From: Fervidobacterium nodosum Rt17-B1 | GTDB lineage: Bacteria; Thermotogota; Thermotogae; Thermotogales; Fervidobacteriaceae | Reading direction: 5' to 3' | Assembly: GCF_000017545.1 (NCBI RefSeq) | Contig: NC_009718.1 | Location: 682,001-746,000 of the forward strand | Length of the DNA stretch: 64,000 nt | The notes under the pieces: generated by a model | The model's database searches: none | Seen by the model: only the letters and a program-made list of their open reading frames with translations | What the model was told of the DNA's origin: nothing | Program-made: the position numbers and the translations under genes | Shown here: in pieces, positions 16,317 through 24,851 of the stretch | Position numbering within the stretch: position 1 is the first letter of the stretch | How the letters are laid out: the number at the start of each line of letters is the position of its first letter

Positions 16317-16997
16317 ATGAAACTTACGTTCTTGGGGCACGCTGTTTTATTGATAAGTGATATAGAAGGAAAGTACAACGTTATTATCGACCCATTCATA
16401 ACAGGTAACCCTGCATATCCAAAAGATTTTCAACTTCCAAAAATTGATTACATTATGGTAACCCACGGACATGGGGATCACCTTGGAGATACTGTTGAGC
16501 TTTGCAAAAAGTATAACTCAACGGTCATTTCCAATTTCGAAATATGCAATTACCTTCAACTGAAAGGTTGCAAGATACATCCAATGCATGTTGGAGGGGT
16601 GTATTACTTTGAATTTGGAAAAGTGAAGCTTACACCCGCTATTCACGGTTCTGGAATTCATGAAGGAGATAAAGTACTTTACGGTGGTAACCCATGTGGC
16701 TTTTTGATTAAAGTGGAAGGGAAAAATATATACCACGCTGGCGATACTGGTCTTACAAAAGAATTTGAACTTCTAAAGGATATAGATGTGGCGTTCTTAC
16801 CAATAGGTGGTAATTTTGTTATGGATGTTGAAGATGCTCTGGTTGCACTTGAAATGATTAAACCAAAGATAGTTGTCCCAATACATTATAATACGTGGGA
16901 TATAATAAAAGCTGATGAACAGAAATTTAAGGAAGGCGCAGAAAAACTTGGGATAAAGTGCGTGATTTTGAAACCGGGAGAAAGCTTAGAAATTTAA
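16317..16997 (+). CDS. UPF0173-type metal-dependent hydrolase
   Basis: 226 residues of the metallo-beta-lactamase fold. [11 protein letters not shown] is the H-x-H-x-D-H metal-binding motif; [11 protein letters not shown] and the C-terminal VPIHYNTWD supply the other ligands. The family is widespread in thermophiles and its substrate is unknown. It is last in the Rnf/Nqr transcript, 27 bases after the 149-residue gene, and ends at a terminator. ATG 16317 is preferred over GTG 16311 because GAGGAGGGG sits at better spacing. Confidence 0.9.
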   Translation: MKLTFLGHAVLLISDIEGKYNVIIDPFITGNPAYPKDFQLPKIDYIMVTHGHGDHLGDTVELCKKYNSTVISNFEICNYLQLKGCKIHPMHVGGVYYFEFGKVKLTPAIHGSGIHEGDKVLYGGNPCGFLIKVEGKNIYHAGDTGLTKEFELLKDIDVAFLPIGGNFVMDVEDALVALEMIKPKIVVPIHYNTWDIIKADEQKFKEGAEKLGIKCVILKPGESLEI

Positions 16998-17018
16998 CAT
17001 CAGCAGCAAGTAAAAAAC

Positions 17019-17044
17019 AAAAGCTGGGCCCATGCCCAGCTTTT
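17019..17044. terminator. Bidirectional terminator between convergent genes
   Basis: Eleven-bp stem AAAAGCTGGGC / GCCCAGCTTTT with loop CCAT, with A- and T-tracts on both sides, between the hydrolase gene and the DEAD-box gene. Confidence 0.9.
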
Positions 17045-17046
17045 AT

Positions 17047-18762
17047 TTAAGTTCTTGATTTTCTTTCTTTGCTTTCTCTATTTTCCCTATTTTCTCTTTT
17101 TTCCCTCGCTCTTTCAACGAGAGGTTTAGAGCGTGAATTTTTACCCCTTTTTGGATTTAATGTCTTCAATATAACTTCTGCGTCAAATTCACTTACATCT
17201 ATGAAAGAGAAATTTTCAAAGACTTTTACATTGTTGATATTAGATGGCTCAACACCCGTTCTTTCAGATATGAACTCTACAAGCTTTTTCTTATCTAGTC
17301 CTTTTGAACTGCCCATATTTACGAATAATCTTACACTTCCAGAATCAACATTTTTGTTTGAATCCCCAAAATTTTGTTCTCTTCCTTTAGAAAAGTTCTT
17401 CGGTTTTACATCACCATACCTTGATACATCTATCTTATCTTTTATCAAAGTATGGAGAAGCATTTCAACAGCTTCAGTTGGTCCCATTTCCTCGATAATT
17501 TGTTGAGCTGCTCTTTTGTAAAGTTCGTTTGAAACTTTTGGTGCATTTTTTAAAGTATCTAAAAGTTTTTCAAGTTGCCTGTTAAGTATGTCTTCAACCT
17601 GCGGGATTGAATCTTTGATTATCTTTGCCTTAGCAAATCTCTTAACTCTCGCAAAGTGGAAGTAATCATCTCTTGTGACGAATGTGATAGCAAAACCTTT
17701 TTTTCCAGCTCTTCCAGTTCTTCCAATTCTGTGTACGTAATACTCAGGATCTCTTGGAACAGAATAATTTATAACATGCGTCAGCCCATCAATATCAATA
17801 CCACGAGCTGCCACATCTGTCGTGACTAATATTCTCAATTGCTTTTTTCTAAATTTATCAAGTACTCTTTCTCTTTGGTATTGAGAGTAATCACCATGGA
17901 GACCATCTGCATTGTAACCAAGGTCCAAGAGTTTTTTGGATATTTCATCAACTTCTAATTTTGTCTGGCAAAAAACGATACCGTAAAAATCTGGATTCAT
18001 GTCGATAATTCTGCAGAGTAATGGCAATTTATCCTTTTCATCGACTTCAAAGTAAAGTTGCTCCGCATTTTCTGTCGTAAGTTCATCTTTAACCGTTGAT
18101 ACGTGTATATATTCTTTCATGAATTTTCTTGCTATATCAACTATTTCTTTTGGCATCGTCGCAGAAAAAAGAAATGTTCTCTTATTTTCGCCAGTTCTCT
18201 TAATTATTTCAAGTACATCATCTAAAAATCCCATGTCAAGCATTCTATCGGCTTCATCAAGGACAAGATATTCCACATGTGAAAGGTCAAGAGTGTCACG
18301 ATTTAGGTGGTCTATAATTCTACCCGGTGTGCCAACTACTATATCAACACCTTTTTCAAGGTCTTTGAATTGCTTTTCAAGTGATTGACCACCGTAAAGT
18401 GTTGTTATTTTAACTCGTTTGGTACCTTTCAAACTTTTCAGTTCTTCGAAGATTTGCAACGCTAATTCGCGCGTAGGTGTAACTATTATAGCCTTTACAA
18501 ATTTGTTTGCCTTGAAATCTATCCTTTCAAGCAAAGGTATTCCAAATGCTGCCGTTTTACCTGTTCCTGTTTGTGCTTGAGCTATCAAATCCTTATCAGT
18601 TGATAAAGCGTAAGGTAAAACAATTTTTTGTATTTCCGTGGGTTTTTCATAGCCTTTCTTTTGAATAGCCAAGAGAATTTCTTCACTCAAGCCAAAATCT
18701 TCAAATCTCTCGTAGTTTTTTGTTTCGTCTAATACACTTCCCGTGTTTACCATGTACTTCAC
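17047..18762 (-). CDS. DEAD-box ATP-dependent RNA helicase
   Basis: 571 residues. Helicase core in order: Q motif (FEDFGLSEEIL, PTEIQ), AQTGTGKTA (Walker A), PTRELALQI, GTPGRIIDHL, VLDEADRMLDMGF, FSATMP, later DVAARGIDIDGL and HRIGRTGRAG. Residues ~470-545 form a DbpA-like RNA-binding domain (VRLFVNMGSSKGLDKKKLVEFI), followed by a basic, Arg/Glu-rich tail. This is the CsdA/DeaD layout, acting in cold adaptation, ribosome assembly and mRNA turnover. GTG 18762 is placed seven bases after AAGGAG; ATG 18753 is an alternative. The 5' leader has an unusual fold (separate entry). Confidence 0.94.
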   Translation of the reverse strand: MKYMVNTGSVLDETKNYERFEDFGLSEEILLAIQKKGYEKPTEIQKIVLPYALSTDKDLIAQAQTGTGKTAAFGIPLLERIDFKANKFVKAIIVTPTRELALQIFEELKSLKGTKRVKITTLYGGQSLEKQFKDLEKGVDIVVGTPGRIIDHLNRDTLDLSHVEYLVLDEADRMLDMGFLDDVLEIIKRTGENKRTFLFSATMPKEIVDIARKFMKEYIHVSTVKDELTTENAEQLYFEVDEKDKLPLLCRIIDMNPDFYGIVFCQTKLEVDEISKKLLDLGYNADGLHGDYSQYQRERVLDKFRKKQLRILVTTDVAARGIDIDGLTHVINYSVPRDPEYYVHRIGRTGRAGKKGFAITFVTRDDYFHFARVKRFAKAKIIKDSIPQVEDILNRQLEKLLDTLKNAPKVSNELYKRAAQQIIEEMGPTEAVEMLLHTLIKDKIDVSRYGDVKPKNFSKGREQNFGDSNKNVDSGSVRLFVNMGSSKGLDKKKLVEFISERTGVEPSNINNVKVFENFSFIDVSEFDAEVILKTLNPKRGKNSRSKPLVERAREKRENRENRESKERKSRT

Positions 18763-18930
18763 GTCCTTTCTCCTTGCTTACATCGTTTTTATTTTTTCGT
18801 CGGTTTAGTCCATCCCTTACCTTGCTTTTTCTTGCCCTTCAAAGGGGTAATGAACCAACCTTCAAGTTTAATTTAAACTACCAATAGGTAGCTTAAAACG
18901 GTAAAGCAAGGAGAAAGGGATTGACTAATT
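18763..18930 (-). promoter_or_regulatory. Candidate bistable 5' leader of the DEAD-box helicase mRNA
   Basis: About 168 bases of non-coding leader. Segment A at the very 5' end (18928-18903) can pair in two exclusive ways. With segment B (18828-18805) it forms about 22 bp in three runs. With segment C (18779-18765, containing the AAGGAG ribosome-binding site) it forms 15 uninterrupted bp, AAGCAAGGAGAAAGG on the C side. The first fold frees the ribosome-binding site and the second buries it. A small hairpin (CTACC/GGTAG core) lies in the A-B loop. Regulation by temperature or by the helicase itself is inference. Confidence 0.7.
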
Positions 18931-18935
18931 CATAG

Positions 18936-18964
18936 CTTATAAAGTTTAACACATATGCTGATAA
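18936..18964 (-). promoter_or_regulatory. Promoter of the DEAD-box helicase gene
   Basis: TTATCA (18964-18959), 17 bases, TATAAG (18941-18936). It sets transcription to begin near 18930, exactly at the start of leader segment A. Confidence 0.6.
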
Positions 18965-19006
18965 TTACAATTAAGATTATATTACATTTTAGATTTTGTA
19001 TGAAAT

Positions 19007-19531
19007 TTAGATAACCTTTGCTAGCAAAACCTCTTTCATTTCTCTAAGTGCGAATTCGTGCATTGATTTATCAAAACTATCCACACAATTTGAATGAACT
19101 ATTGTCTCAATACCTCTATTTCTCAACTCTTCAACGGTAAACAAAACGCATATATGGGTTACCAATCCTCCAACGTGAACCTCAGTTACGCCTAACTTTT
19201 TGAGCAGTTCATCAAGATTTGTGCCGTAAAAACCAGAGTATCTGCTCTTTTTGATTTCGTATTTGTTCTGATAATCTTCGAGCGCTTTTTTAAGTTCATC
19301 AACTATTTCGCTACCATGGGTATCGTGTAAACAATGCACTCCCCAAATGGAGAATTCGTAATCGTTATCTTCGTGCCAATCTTTTGTGTAAATTATCGGT
19401 AAATTCTGTGCTTTGAATTCTTCGACGATCTTAACTATGTTAGGAATAACATTCTCTGCACCTGGAAAATACAAAGCACCGCCTGGTTTAGCAAAATCAT
19501 TTTGTAAATCAACTATGAGTAAAGCTTTCAT
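19007..19531 (-). CDS. pncA: Nicotinamidase (PncA-like)
   Basis: 174-residue isochorismatase-fold hydrolase, predicted to deamidate nicotinamide to nicotinate for NAD salvage. The catalytic triad is in place: Asp in LLIVDLQNDF, Lys in IKKSRYSGF, and Cys in GGLVTHICVLFT. Metal ligands are plausible in DWHEDNDYEFS. It lies 31 bases downstream of niaR on the same strand with its own GGAGGA ribosome-binding site, which strongly supports nicotinamide rather than another amide as substrate. Confidence 0.9.
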   Translation of the reverse strand: MKALLIVDLQNDFAKPGGALYFPGAENVIPNIVKIVEEFKAQNLPIIYTKDWHEDNDYEFSIWGVHCLHDTHGSEIVDELKKALEDYQNKYEIKKSRYSGFYGTNLDELLKKLGVTEVHVGGLVTHICVLFTVEELRNRGIETIVHSNCVDSFDKSMHEFALREMKEVLLAKVI

Positions 19532-19562
19532 AATTAATTCCTCCTTTAAAATTTTATTTGAA

Positions 19563-20054
19563 TTAAATTAATCTATACTTTTCAACAGCTTTCAAAATTC
19601 TTTCCATGGTTTCCTCATCAGGAGCTTCTATGGTGTGAAGGTGTATCCCACCAGATATCTCTAAAAGTGGCTTGGTGTTAGATGCCTTTAAAAGAGAGAT
19701 AAATTTCTCTACATCGTCAATAGAAGAAACATCTATCCTACCCGTTATCTCACCATATATCGGATGCTCTACTATAACATCTATAACTTTTCCACCGTTT
19801 TCTACAATGGTTTTCAACTCATCGTATATATCATCCGCTGTGTGCTTAAAAGCTATTGTTCTTCTAACTTTTCCACCTGTGTCAAGTACGTACCCATCAC
19901 GCGTTGATACGATTTTGTACCCTTCTTCCCTAAGTCTTGCGATGTCATAAACAATAATTTGGCGACTTACTCCTAATATATCCGATAAATCTTTACCCTT
20001 CACAGGAGATTTTGATTTTTTGAGTATCTCGATAATTTCGTACCTTCGCTCCAT
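19563..20054 (-). CDS. niaR: NiaR-type transcriptional repressor of NAD metabolism
   Basis: 163 residues: an N-terminal winged HTH (about 3-60; GKDLSDILGVSRQIIVYDIARLREEGY) and a C-terminal 3H domain named for three conserved His, seen in AFKHTADDIY, VEHPIYGEITGR and GGIHLHTIEAP. Characterised NiaR proteins, including T. maritima TM1602, bind niacin and repress niacin uptake or NAD synthesis genes. ATG 20054 has GGAGG eight bases before it. It is encoded directly before pncA and likely regulates its own operon. Confidence 0.92.
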   Translation of the reverse strand: MERRYEIIEILKKSKSPVKGKDLSDILGVSRQIIVYDIARLREEGYKIVSTRDGYVLDTGGKVRRTIAFKHTADDIYDELKTIVENGGKVIDVIVEHPIYGEITGRIDVSSIDDVEKFISLLKASNTKPLLEISGGIHLHTIEAPDEETMERILKAVEKYRLI

Positions 20055-20091
20055 CCATCTCACCTCCTTCTTTTTTGCTTTTGCTCAATCA

Positions 20092-20137
20092 ATTATACTT
20101 CTCAATACTTTTTCTGTCAAAATCTGTCGAAACAGAT
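20092..20137 (-). promoter_or_regulatory. Consensus promoter with adjacent palindrome before niaR-pncA
   Basis: On the minus strand TTGACA (20120-20115), 17 bases, TATAAT (20097-20092): a full consensus match. Immediately upstream is the palindrome ATCTGT-N4-ACAGAT (20122-20137), and its half-site TCTGT recurs at the -35 edge. This is a good candidate NiaR operator for autoregulation, though the NiaR site in this lineage was not checked. Confidence 0.7.
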
Positions 20138-20142
20138 AAGAA

Positions 20143-20173
20143 AAACAGCGGGTGTGTACTTCACCCGCTGTTT
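20143..20173 (-). terminator. Terminator of the 5'-nucleotidase gene
   Basis: Twelve-bp stem (20143-20154 with 20162-20173) around a seven-base loop, followed on the minus strand by a T-run. Confidence 0.85.
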
Positions 20174-20195
20174 GTTTTTAACTGTTTTACTTTAA

Positions 20196-21725
20196 TTACT
20201 TTCTTTCCACTCTTGGTTTGTCATCGTAAGATGTTATTTTTCCACCCAACGCTTTTTGGATATACTCAACAACAACATCTGCCATTACGTAGAATGTGTT
20301 GTAACCTTTTTGACCTTTCAACATGGAGTAACCGTCTCCACCAGCTGCCATATAGTCATTTGTAACAACTTTATAGACTTTTTCTGGGTCTATTGGTTTC
20401 CCACCAACAAGCACTTCTGTTAATTTTCCACTTTCTGATTTCCATGTTGCGCCAGCAACTTGTAGGAACGCACCTTGGCCATTTGGTACAGTTGCAGCAT
20501 ATTCAAATACCTTTATTAAGTCAGAACCTTTCATTTCAAGCACATAGAGAGTGTTTCCAAATGGAAGAACCGTAAGCACGTCTCTTATTGTTATATTACC
20601 TTGTTTTATTGATGCTCTAATTCCTCCACCGTTTGTCAAAGCAACATCAGCACCCGTTTTCCAAATCATGGAATCAGCTATAAGGTTTGCAAGGTTTGTT
20701 GTTTTTGATCTAACGTTTGCTCTTTCACCGTCTAATAATATCTCTGTTGTTCCTATAACTGTGTCAAGTTTTGCACCACCGAGTTTTTTGAAGTAATCGA
20801 GCGGTGTCTTAACGTACAAAGCTTCTTTTGTAACAACTTGGTAGATATTCTTCCCTGATTCATCTTTTCCAACAACTTTTGATTGAATTACCGGTATAGC
20901 TTGCCAGTCTATTTTTACAACTTTTCCATTTTCAACTTCGATATCAGCTCTTCCCAATACCTTTGCCCATTCAAACGCTTGAACAATTGGTACACCATTT
21001 ACAACCATCGGTTGTGTCATTTGAGTGTGGCTGTGACCATCGATAATTAAATCAATTCCTTCAACTTCTTTCGCAAGTTGATCGGCTGTTGTGTAAAGTT
21101 CAGAGTAACCTTGTCCAACACCGAGGTGCGTTAAAGCAATAACAACATTTGCTTGTTTTTTCAATTCAGGAATTAATTGTTTAGCAACTTCTATAACATT
21201 TTTAAATTCGAGATCTTCAGAGTTTGGTCCCTCCAATATCTTCGTGTGTTCTGTTGTGAAACCAACGATTGCTACCTTAACCCCGCCAACTTCCTTTATG
21301 ATATAAGGCGTAAAGAGTGGCTTTCCATCTTTATAGATATTTGCACTTAAGAATGGGAATTTTGCCCATGATATTTGTTTCATTAACACATCTCTTGGTT
21401 TATCAAATTCATGGTTGCCAACTGTTGCAGCTGCCAATCTCATTCTGTTAAGTGCAAATATATCCGGTATAGCGTTCATTAAGTCTGACTCAGGAACACC
21501 TGTGTTGATATCGCCAGCATGTAAGAAAATTACGTTAGGATTGACACTTCTTTCTGCATCGATAATAGATGCAACCGTTGCAAATCCACCGATTATATTA
21601 CCTGCAGAATCTGTAAATGACCATGCGTGACCGTGGGTGTCGTTAATGTGGAAAACAGTAATCTTAACCGCAAATGCAAATAAGCTCAAAAGAACTAACA
21701 AAAGAACTATCAGAAACTTTTTCAT
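20196..21725 (-). CDS. Secreted 5'-nucleotidase / 2',3'-cyclic phosphodiesterase
   Basis: 509 residues with a signal peptide (1-19, ending FAFA). N-terminal metallophosphatase domain: HINDTHGH, HAGDIN, VGNHEFD, ALTHLGVG and IDGHSHT give the two-metal site. C-terminal 5'-nucleotidase domain: TNLANLIADSM, TNGGGIRASI, LPFGNTL and NDYMAAGGDGYSML. It dephosphorylates extracellular nucleotides so nucleosides can be taken up. Upstream of niaR-pncA on the same strand but with its own terminator, so a shared NAD or NMN salvage role is inferred from proximity only. Confidence 0.93.
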   Translation of the reverse strand: MKKFLIVLLLVLLSLFAFAVKITVFHINDTHGHAWSFTDSAGNIIGGFATVASIIDAERSVNPNVIFLHAGDINTGVPESDLMNAIPDIFALNRMRLAAATVGNHEFDKPRDVLMKQISWAKFPFLSANIYKDGKPLFTPYIIKEVGGVKVAIVGFTTEHTKILEGPNSEDLEFKNVIEVAKQLIPELKKQANVVIALTHLGVGQGYSELYTTADQLAKEVEGIDLIIDGHSHTQMTQPMVVNGVPIVQAFEWAKVLGRADIEVENGKVVKIDWQAIPVIQSKVVGKDESGKNIYQVVTKEALYVKTPLDYFKKLGGAKLDTVIGTTEILLDGERANVRSKTTNLANLIADSMIWKTGADVALTNGGGIRASIKQGNITIRDVLTVLPFGNTLYVLEMKGSDLIKVFEYAATVPNGQGAFLQVAGATWKSESGKLTEVLVGGKPIDPEKVYKVVTNDYMAAGGDGYSMLKGQKGYNTFYVMADVVVEYIQKALGGKITSYDDKPRVERK

Positions 21726-21808
21726 AACTTATCCCTCCTCAGTATAAATGTGGTAAGAATTGTTTTGAAATATACACGCGTATTCTATTGTACACCAAGT
21801 TACAATAA

Positions 21809-22579
21809 TTAAAAAATTTTTTCAATAAGAGTCATAGCTATTTCTACAACAAAAAGAAGGATTATCATCCATTCAAGGAAGTTTGCCTTACTTTCACTAT
21901 GAATTTCGAGCAAAACCGATGCAACTTCAAACGCATGGTCTAATTTTGTCGTTACATTCTTATATCTCCTTGAGAGTTCATAATACCTTGAAAGTTTTTG
22001 GTAAAGTTGATCGTATAATTCATTTTCCCATGCCAAATCTGGTTTGTCTAAAATCATTATATCTGAGAGTATCTCATGGCGTGTTTTAAGAATTTTCATA
22101 GCAAGACTCAAAGATTTTCTACCTTTTGCTATTTTCCCTTTTGTTGAAAGAAATTTCTCTATTTCGTCTATCAGAATATTGGTTTTTTGCTCAATCCTAT
22201 TTAACGAAACGCTCTGCGCGAGTACAAAAGAAGTGATATAGATTATTCCATCATCTATCTTTGGCAAGTAAATCTTATCTTCGTGTATCTCTATATCTTT
22301 GTCTTTACCTTGGAAAATTTCCAAAGTTTCTATTGAAGTGTGCTTTACATCTCCAATGACATACTCGTCTAGCTCTGAAAGGAGTGAGTTAAACTGTTTA
22401 GATGGTATGTTTATTCCTACAACAGCCCCAAATGAGTATACATAAACCATTCCCTCGGAGTACCTGAATTTAAAAGGTTCTTCCCACCTTATATACTCAA
22501 TATGTGATGATTTTTCACGCATCAATCTTTTTATATCAATATCATCACCTAAATCCAAAACTGTAAACTTATATTGCAT
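21809..22579 (-). CDS. RMD1/YagE (DUF155) family protein
   Basis: 256 residues matching the layout of the DUF155 family known from yeast Rmd1 and bacterial YagE: an N-terminal mixed domain with EGMVYVYSFGAVVGINIP, a helical central region (KILKTRHEILSDIMILDKPDLAWEN, LYDQLYQKLSRYYELSRRY) and one C-terminal membrane helix (about 235-253). The C-terminal anchor in the cytoplasmic membrane is typical. Molecular function is not established for bacterial members. It lies 28 bases downstream of the deacetylase-like gene and may share its transcript. Confidence 0.8.
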   Translation of the reverse strand: MQYKFTVLDLGDDIDIKRLMREKSSHIEYIRWEEPFKFRYSEGMVYVYSFGAVVGINIPSKQFNSLLSELDEYVIGDVKHTSIETLEIFQGKDKDIEIHEDKIYLPKIDDGIIYITSFVLAQSVSLNRIEQKTNILIDEIEKFLSTKGKIAKGRKSLSLAMKILKTRHEILSDIMILDKPDLAWENELYDQLYQKLSRYYELSRRYKNVTTKLDHAFEVASVLLEIHSESKANFLEWMIILLFVVEIAMTLIEKIF

Positions 22580-22607
22580 AGAGTACCTCCTTAGTCTTTC
22601 TAATTCA

Positions 22608-24851
22608 TCATTTCAAAAATATAATTTCCATCCTATTTTCAAATTGCTCCACAACGTACAAATTACTGGAATAGAAGATTATTCTTCCACCCGTGAGTTT
22701 GAATGGTTCTTTCGATCTCAAATAGTAATACCTTGGTAAATGATGGCCCATCGAAATATCGACGATAACTTTATTTTCATCTTTCTTGATAAAGGGCCTT
22801 TGTGTGAAAAAGTCGTATATAACTTCTGCACTCTCAGACGAGAAATGATTTCTTAGATATGGATAGTATTTTTTCATGATATCCAAGAATTCTCTCAAAC
22901 TTTCCGACATCTCTGCCCAGGTTTTGTTTCCTGGATTTCTGTCTTTTGAAAATAGATCGTCCGGATGGAGAAAATATTGATAAGTTCCTAACATCATTAG
23001 TCCCATAACAGAATTTGTCACAAGATTGCTAACAGGATAATATCCAGCTGTAGTGCGCGGTATAATTACAGTCCCTTGTTTTATTACCGAAAAATCATAA
23101 TTTCTTTCCCAACTCGGATTTTTGTAAGTAGTTCCAATAGCTTTAACCGTCGGGAAAATTTCTAATAGTTTACTTACCCCAAAATCATCTATTATGTTAT
23201 CTGGAGCTACGTAAGTGTAGGGTATGTATTCCTCACCAAGTGTGTTTTTTAGAAATATTTTTAAAGTTACCAATACATCCATAAGCTCCTCTTCGTTCCA
23301 TCTATCTTTTGTAAGTGGTATGTGGTTGTATCCATGTATTCCTATCTCGATAGAACTATTTAACAATTCTTTGAGCGCAATCCTTTGTTCTGGAGTGTTC
23401 ACGTATTCTTGGAAGCTGAATGGCCATTTTACAGAAGCATTGTAATTCGCCACAAATATTGCTGTGTACCTTAGATTTAATTCATCAGAAAGTTTCTTCA
23501 TAGTTGGCCACCAAACATTGTAATAAAATTCATTGTCAGTTATGTCACCAAACTCTCTTGTTATGTCATCTATCTTTCTATTATAAGCTGGCAATGGAAA
23601 ATCGTCTAAGTAGATAGAAAAGCTGTTAATTATAGGTTGGATAGAAAACGGAAGTTGGGAGTATACAACTTGCATAAACAAACCAATTAGGTTTTTCGTA
23701 AGTAAGTCAGATGGATAGTATATGACTTGCCCAGTACCCATGAGAATTTTCCAAGCAACCGTTATGTTATCTGAAGAACTCACCAAAGGTATAGATGATG
23801 GAATAGGCTCTATATAATTTATTTCTCTATTAAACTCTATATTGAATTCAGATGGGATAGGGAATATGTCGCTGGTAATTTTCAAATTAGCTACTTTTGT
23901 CTTTTTATCACCCTTAGAAATAACTACCACTGTTCCACCAGAAAATGTGTAATTTATAAGCTTTTGGTCGGTTATCGGTACTGTTCCATCAAACAAAATT
24001 ATTAAATCGTATATGGAAAGAACGGATGGAATATTCTCTTTCCAATCATACCTGACAAGTGCATAACCGAGTGCATTTGATAATGCAATATTGTCCTTAC
24101 CGATTACAAGTACTTTAAAAACTTTGGAATCGCCGTAAAGTAAAGATATAAGGATTTTGCCAATATCTAATGATACCTTACCATTATCGTCAAATAAGTA
24201 GTTATAACTTATTATCGCACCAATTGAACCAACAAATCCCATATCGAAAGAGTTTCCATCGGAAGTTTTGACAGTCACAATCGGTTTTGTATAAGGACTT
24301 ATTGAATAGTAAGGCTCAACGTCCCGATCTTTTGTTAAATAAACAGGATTTTCATTTAAGAGATAATACTTATCTATGCTAATTTCTGAAGGTTTTGTCT
24401 TTTTCCAACCAAAAGTATAGGAAATACCAATTAAGTTATATATAGAATTTATTTCGGCAAGTCCCGGGTGATTCGAACCAGAAGAATCGATTGTAGCACC
24501 TATGTTGTTTATGATAAATATTTTCCCACCATTTAGCAAAAAATCATAAAGTCTTTTTAAGTAAGTCTTTGCGTTGGGCATAGTGGGACTGTAATAACAA
24601 GTCACAATAAGTTCGTAGCTTCTTAAATCTAACGTTCCAAACTCTTCGCTTTCTACGTCCATTAAGTCGTAAGCTATAGAAAGTGTTTTTAACTCAGGTG
24701 CGACATACTTTAAAAGTATGTTATAGCCATATCCTTGCTCAGAATTTTTATAAAGAAGCAAAGCTTTTGGATATGCTAATGTGTCTAAAAAAATTACAAA
24801 TAATGCAATCAAAAATGTGAACTTTAGAATTTTACCAATTTTTTTAACCAT
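22608..24851 (-). CDS. Membrane-anchored DUF2194-like protein with polysaccharide deacetylase-like domain
   Basis: 747 residues: an N-terminal anchor or signal (about 8-26), then a flavodoxin/GATase-like region (~28-260), a middle region, and from ~410 a NodB-type deacetylase-like domain. Deacetylase motifs are recognisable though diverged: YLDDFPLP (metal Asp), GIHGYNHIPL (H-x3-H), VAPDN and FLHPDD. Such enzymes remove N-acetyl groups from extracellular polysaccharide; PelA of the Pel system combines similar domains. It overlaps the PelF-like gene by eight bases, so the two are translationally coupled. DUF2194 assignment is from memory of the layout. Confidence 0.72.
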   Translation of the reverse strand: MVKKIGKILKFTFLIALFVIFLDTLAYPKALLLYKNSEQGYGYNILLKYVAPELKTLSIAYDLMDVESEEFGTLDLRSYELIVTCYYSPTMPNAKTYLKRLYDFLLNGGKIFIINNIGATIDSSGSNHPGLAEINSIYNLIGISYTFGWKKTKPSEISIDKYYLLNENPVYLTKDRDVEPYYSISPYTKPIVTVKTSDGNSFDMGFVGSIGAIISYNYLFDDNGKVSLDIGKILISLLYGDSKVFKVLVIGKDNIALSNALGYALVRYDWKENIPSVLSIYDLIILFDGTVPITDQKLINYTFSGGTVVVISKGDKKTKVANLKITSDIFPIPSEFNIEFNREINYIEPIPSSIPLVSSSDNITVAWKILMGTGQVIYYPSDLLTKNLIGLFMQVVYSQLPFSIQPIINSFSIYLDDFPLPAYNRKIDDITREFGDITDNEFYYNVWWPTMKKLSDELNLRYTAIFVANYNASVKWPFSFQEYVNTPEQRIALKELLNSSIEIGIHGYNHIPLTKDRWNEEELMDVLVTLKIFLKNTLGEEYIPYTYVAPDNIIDDFGVSKLLEIFPTVKAIGTTYKNPSWERNYDFSVIKQGTVIIPRTTAGYYPVSNLVTNSVMGLMMLGTYQYFLHPDDLFSKDRNPGNKTWAEMSESLREFLDIMKKYYPYLRNHFSSESAEVIYDFFTQRPFIKKDENKVIVDISMGHHLPRYYYLRSKEPFKLTGGRIIFYSSNLYVVEQFENRMEIIFLK

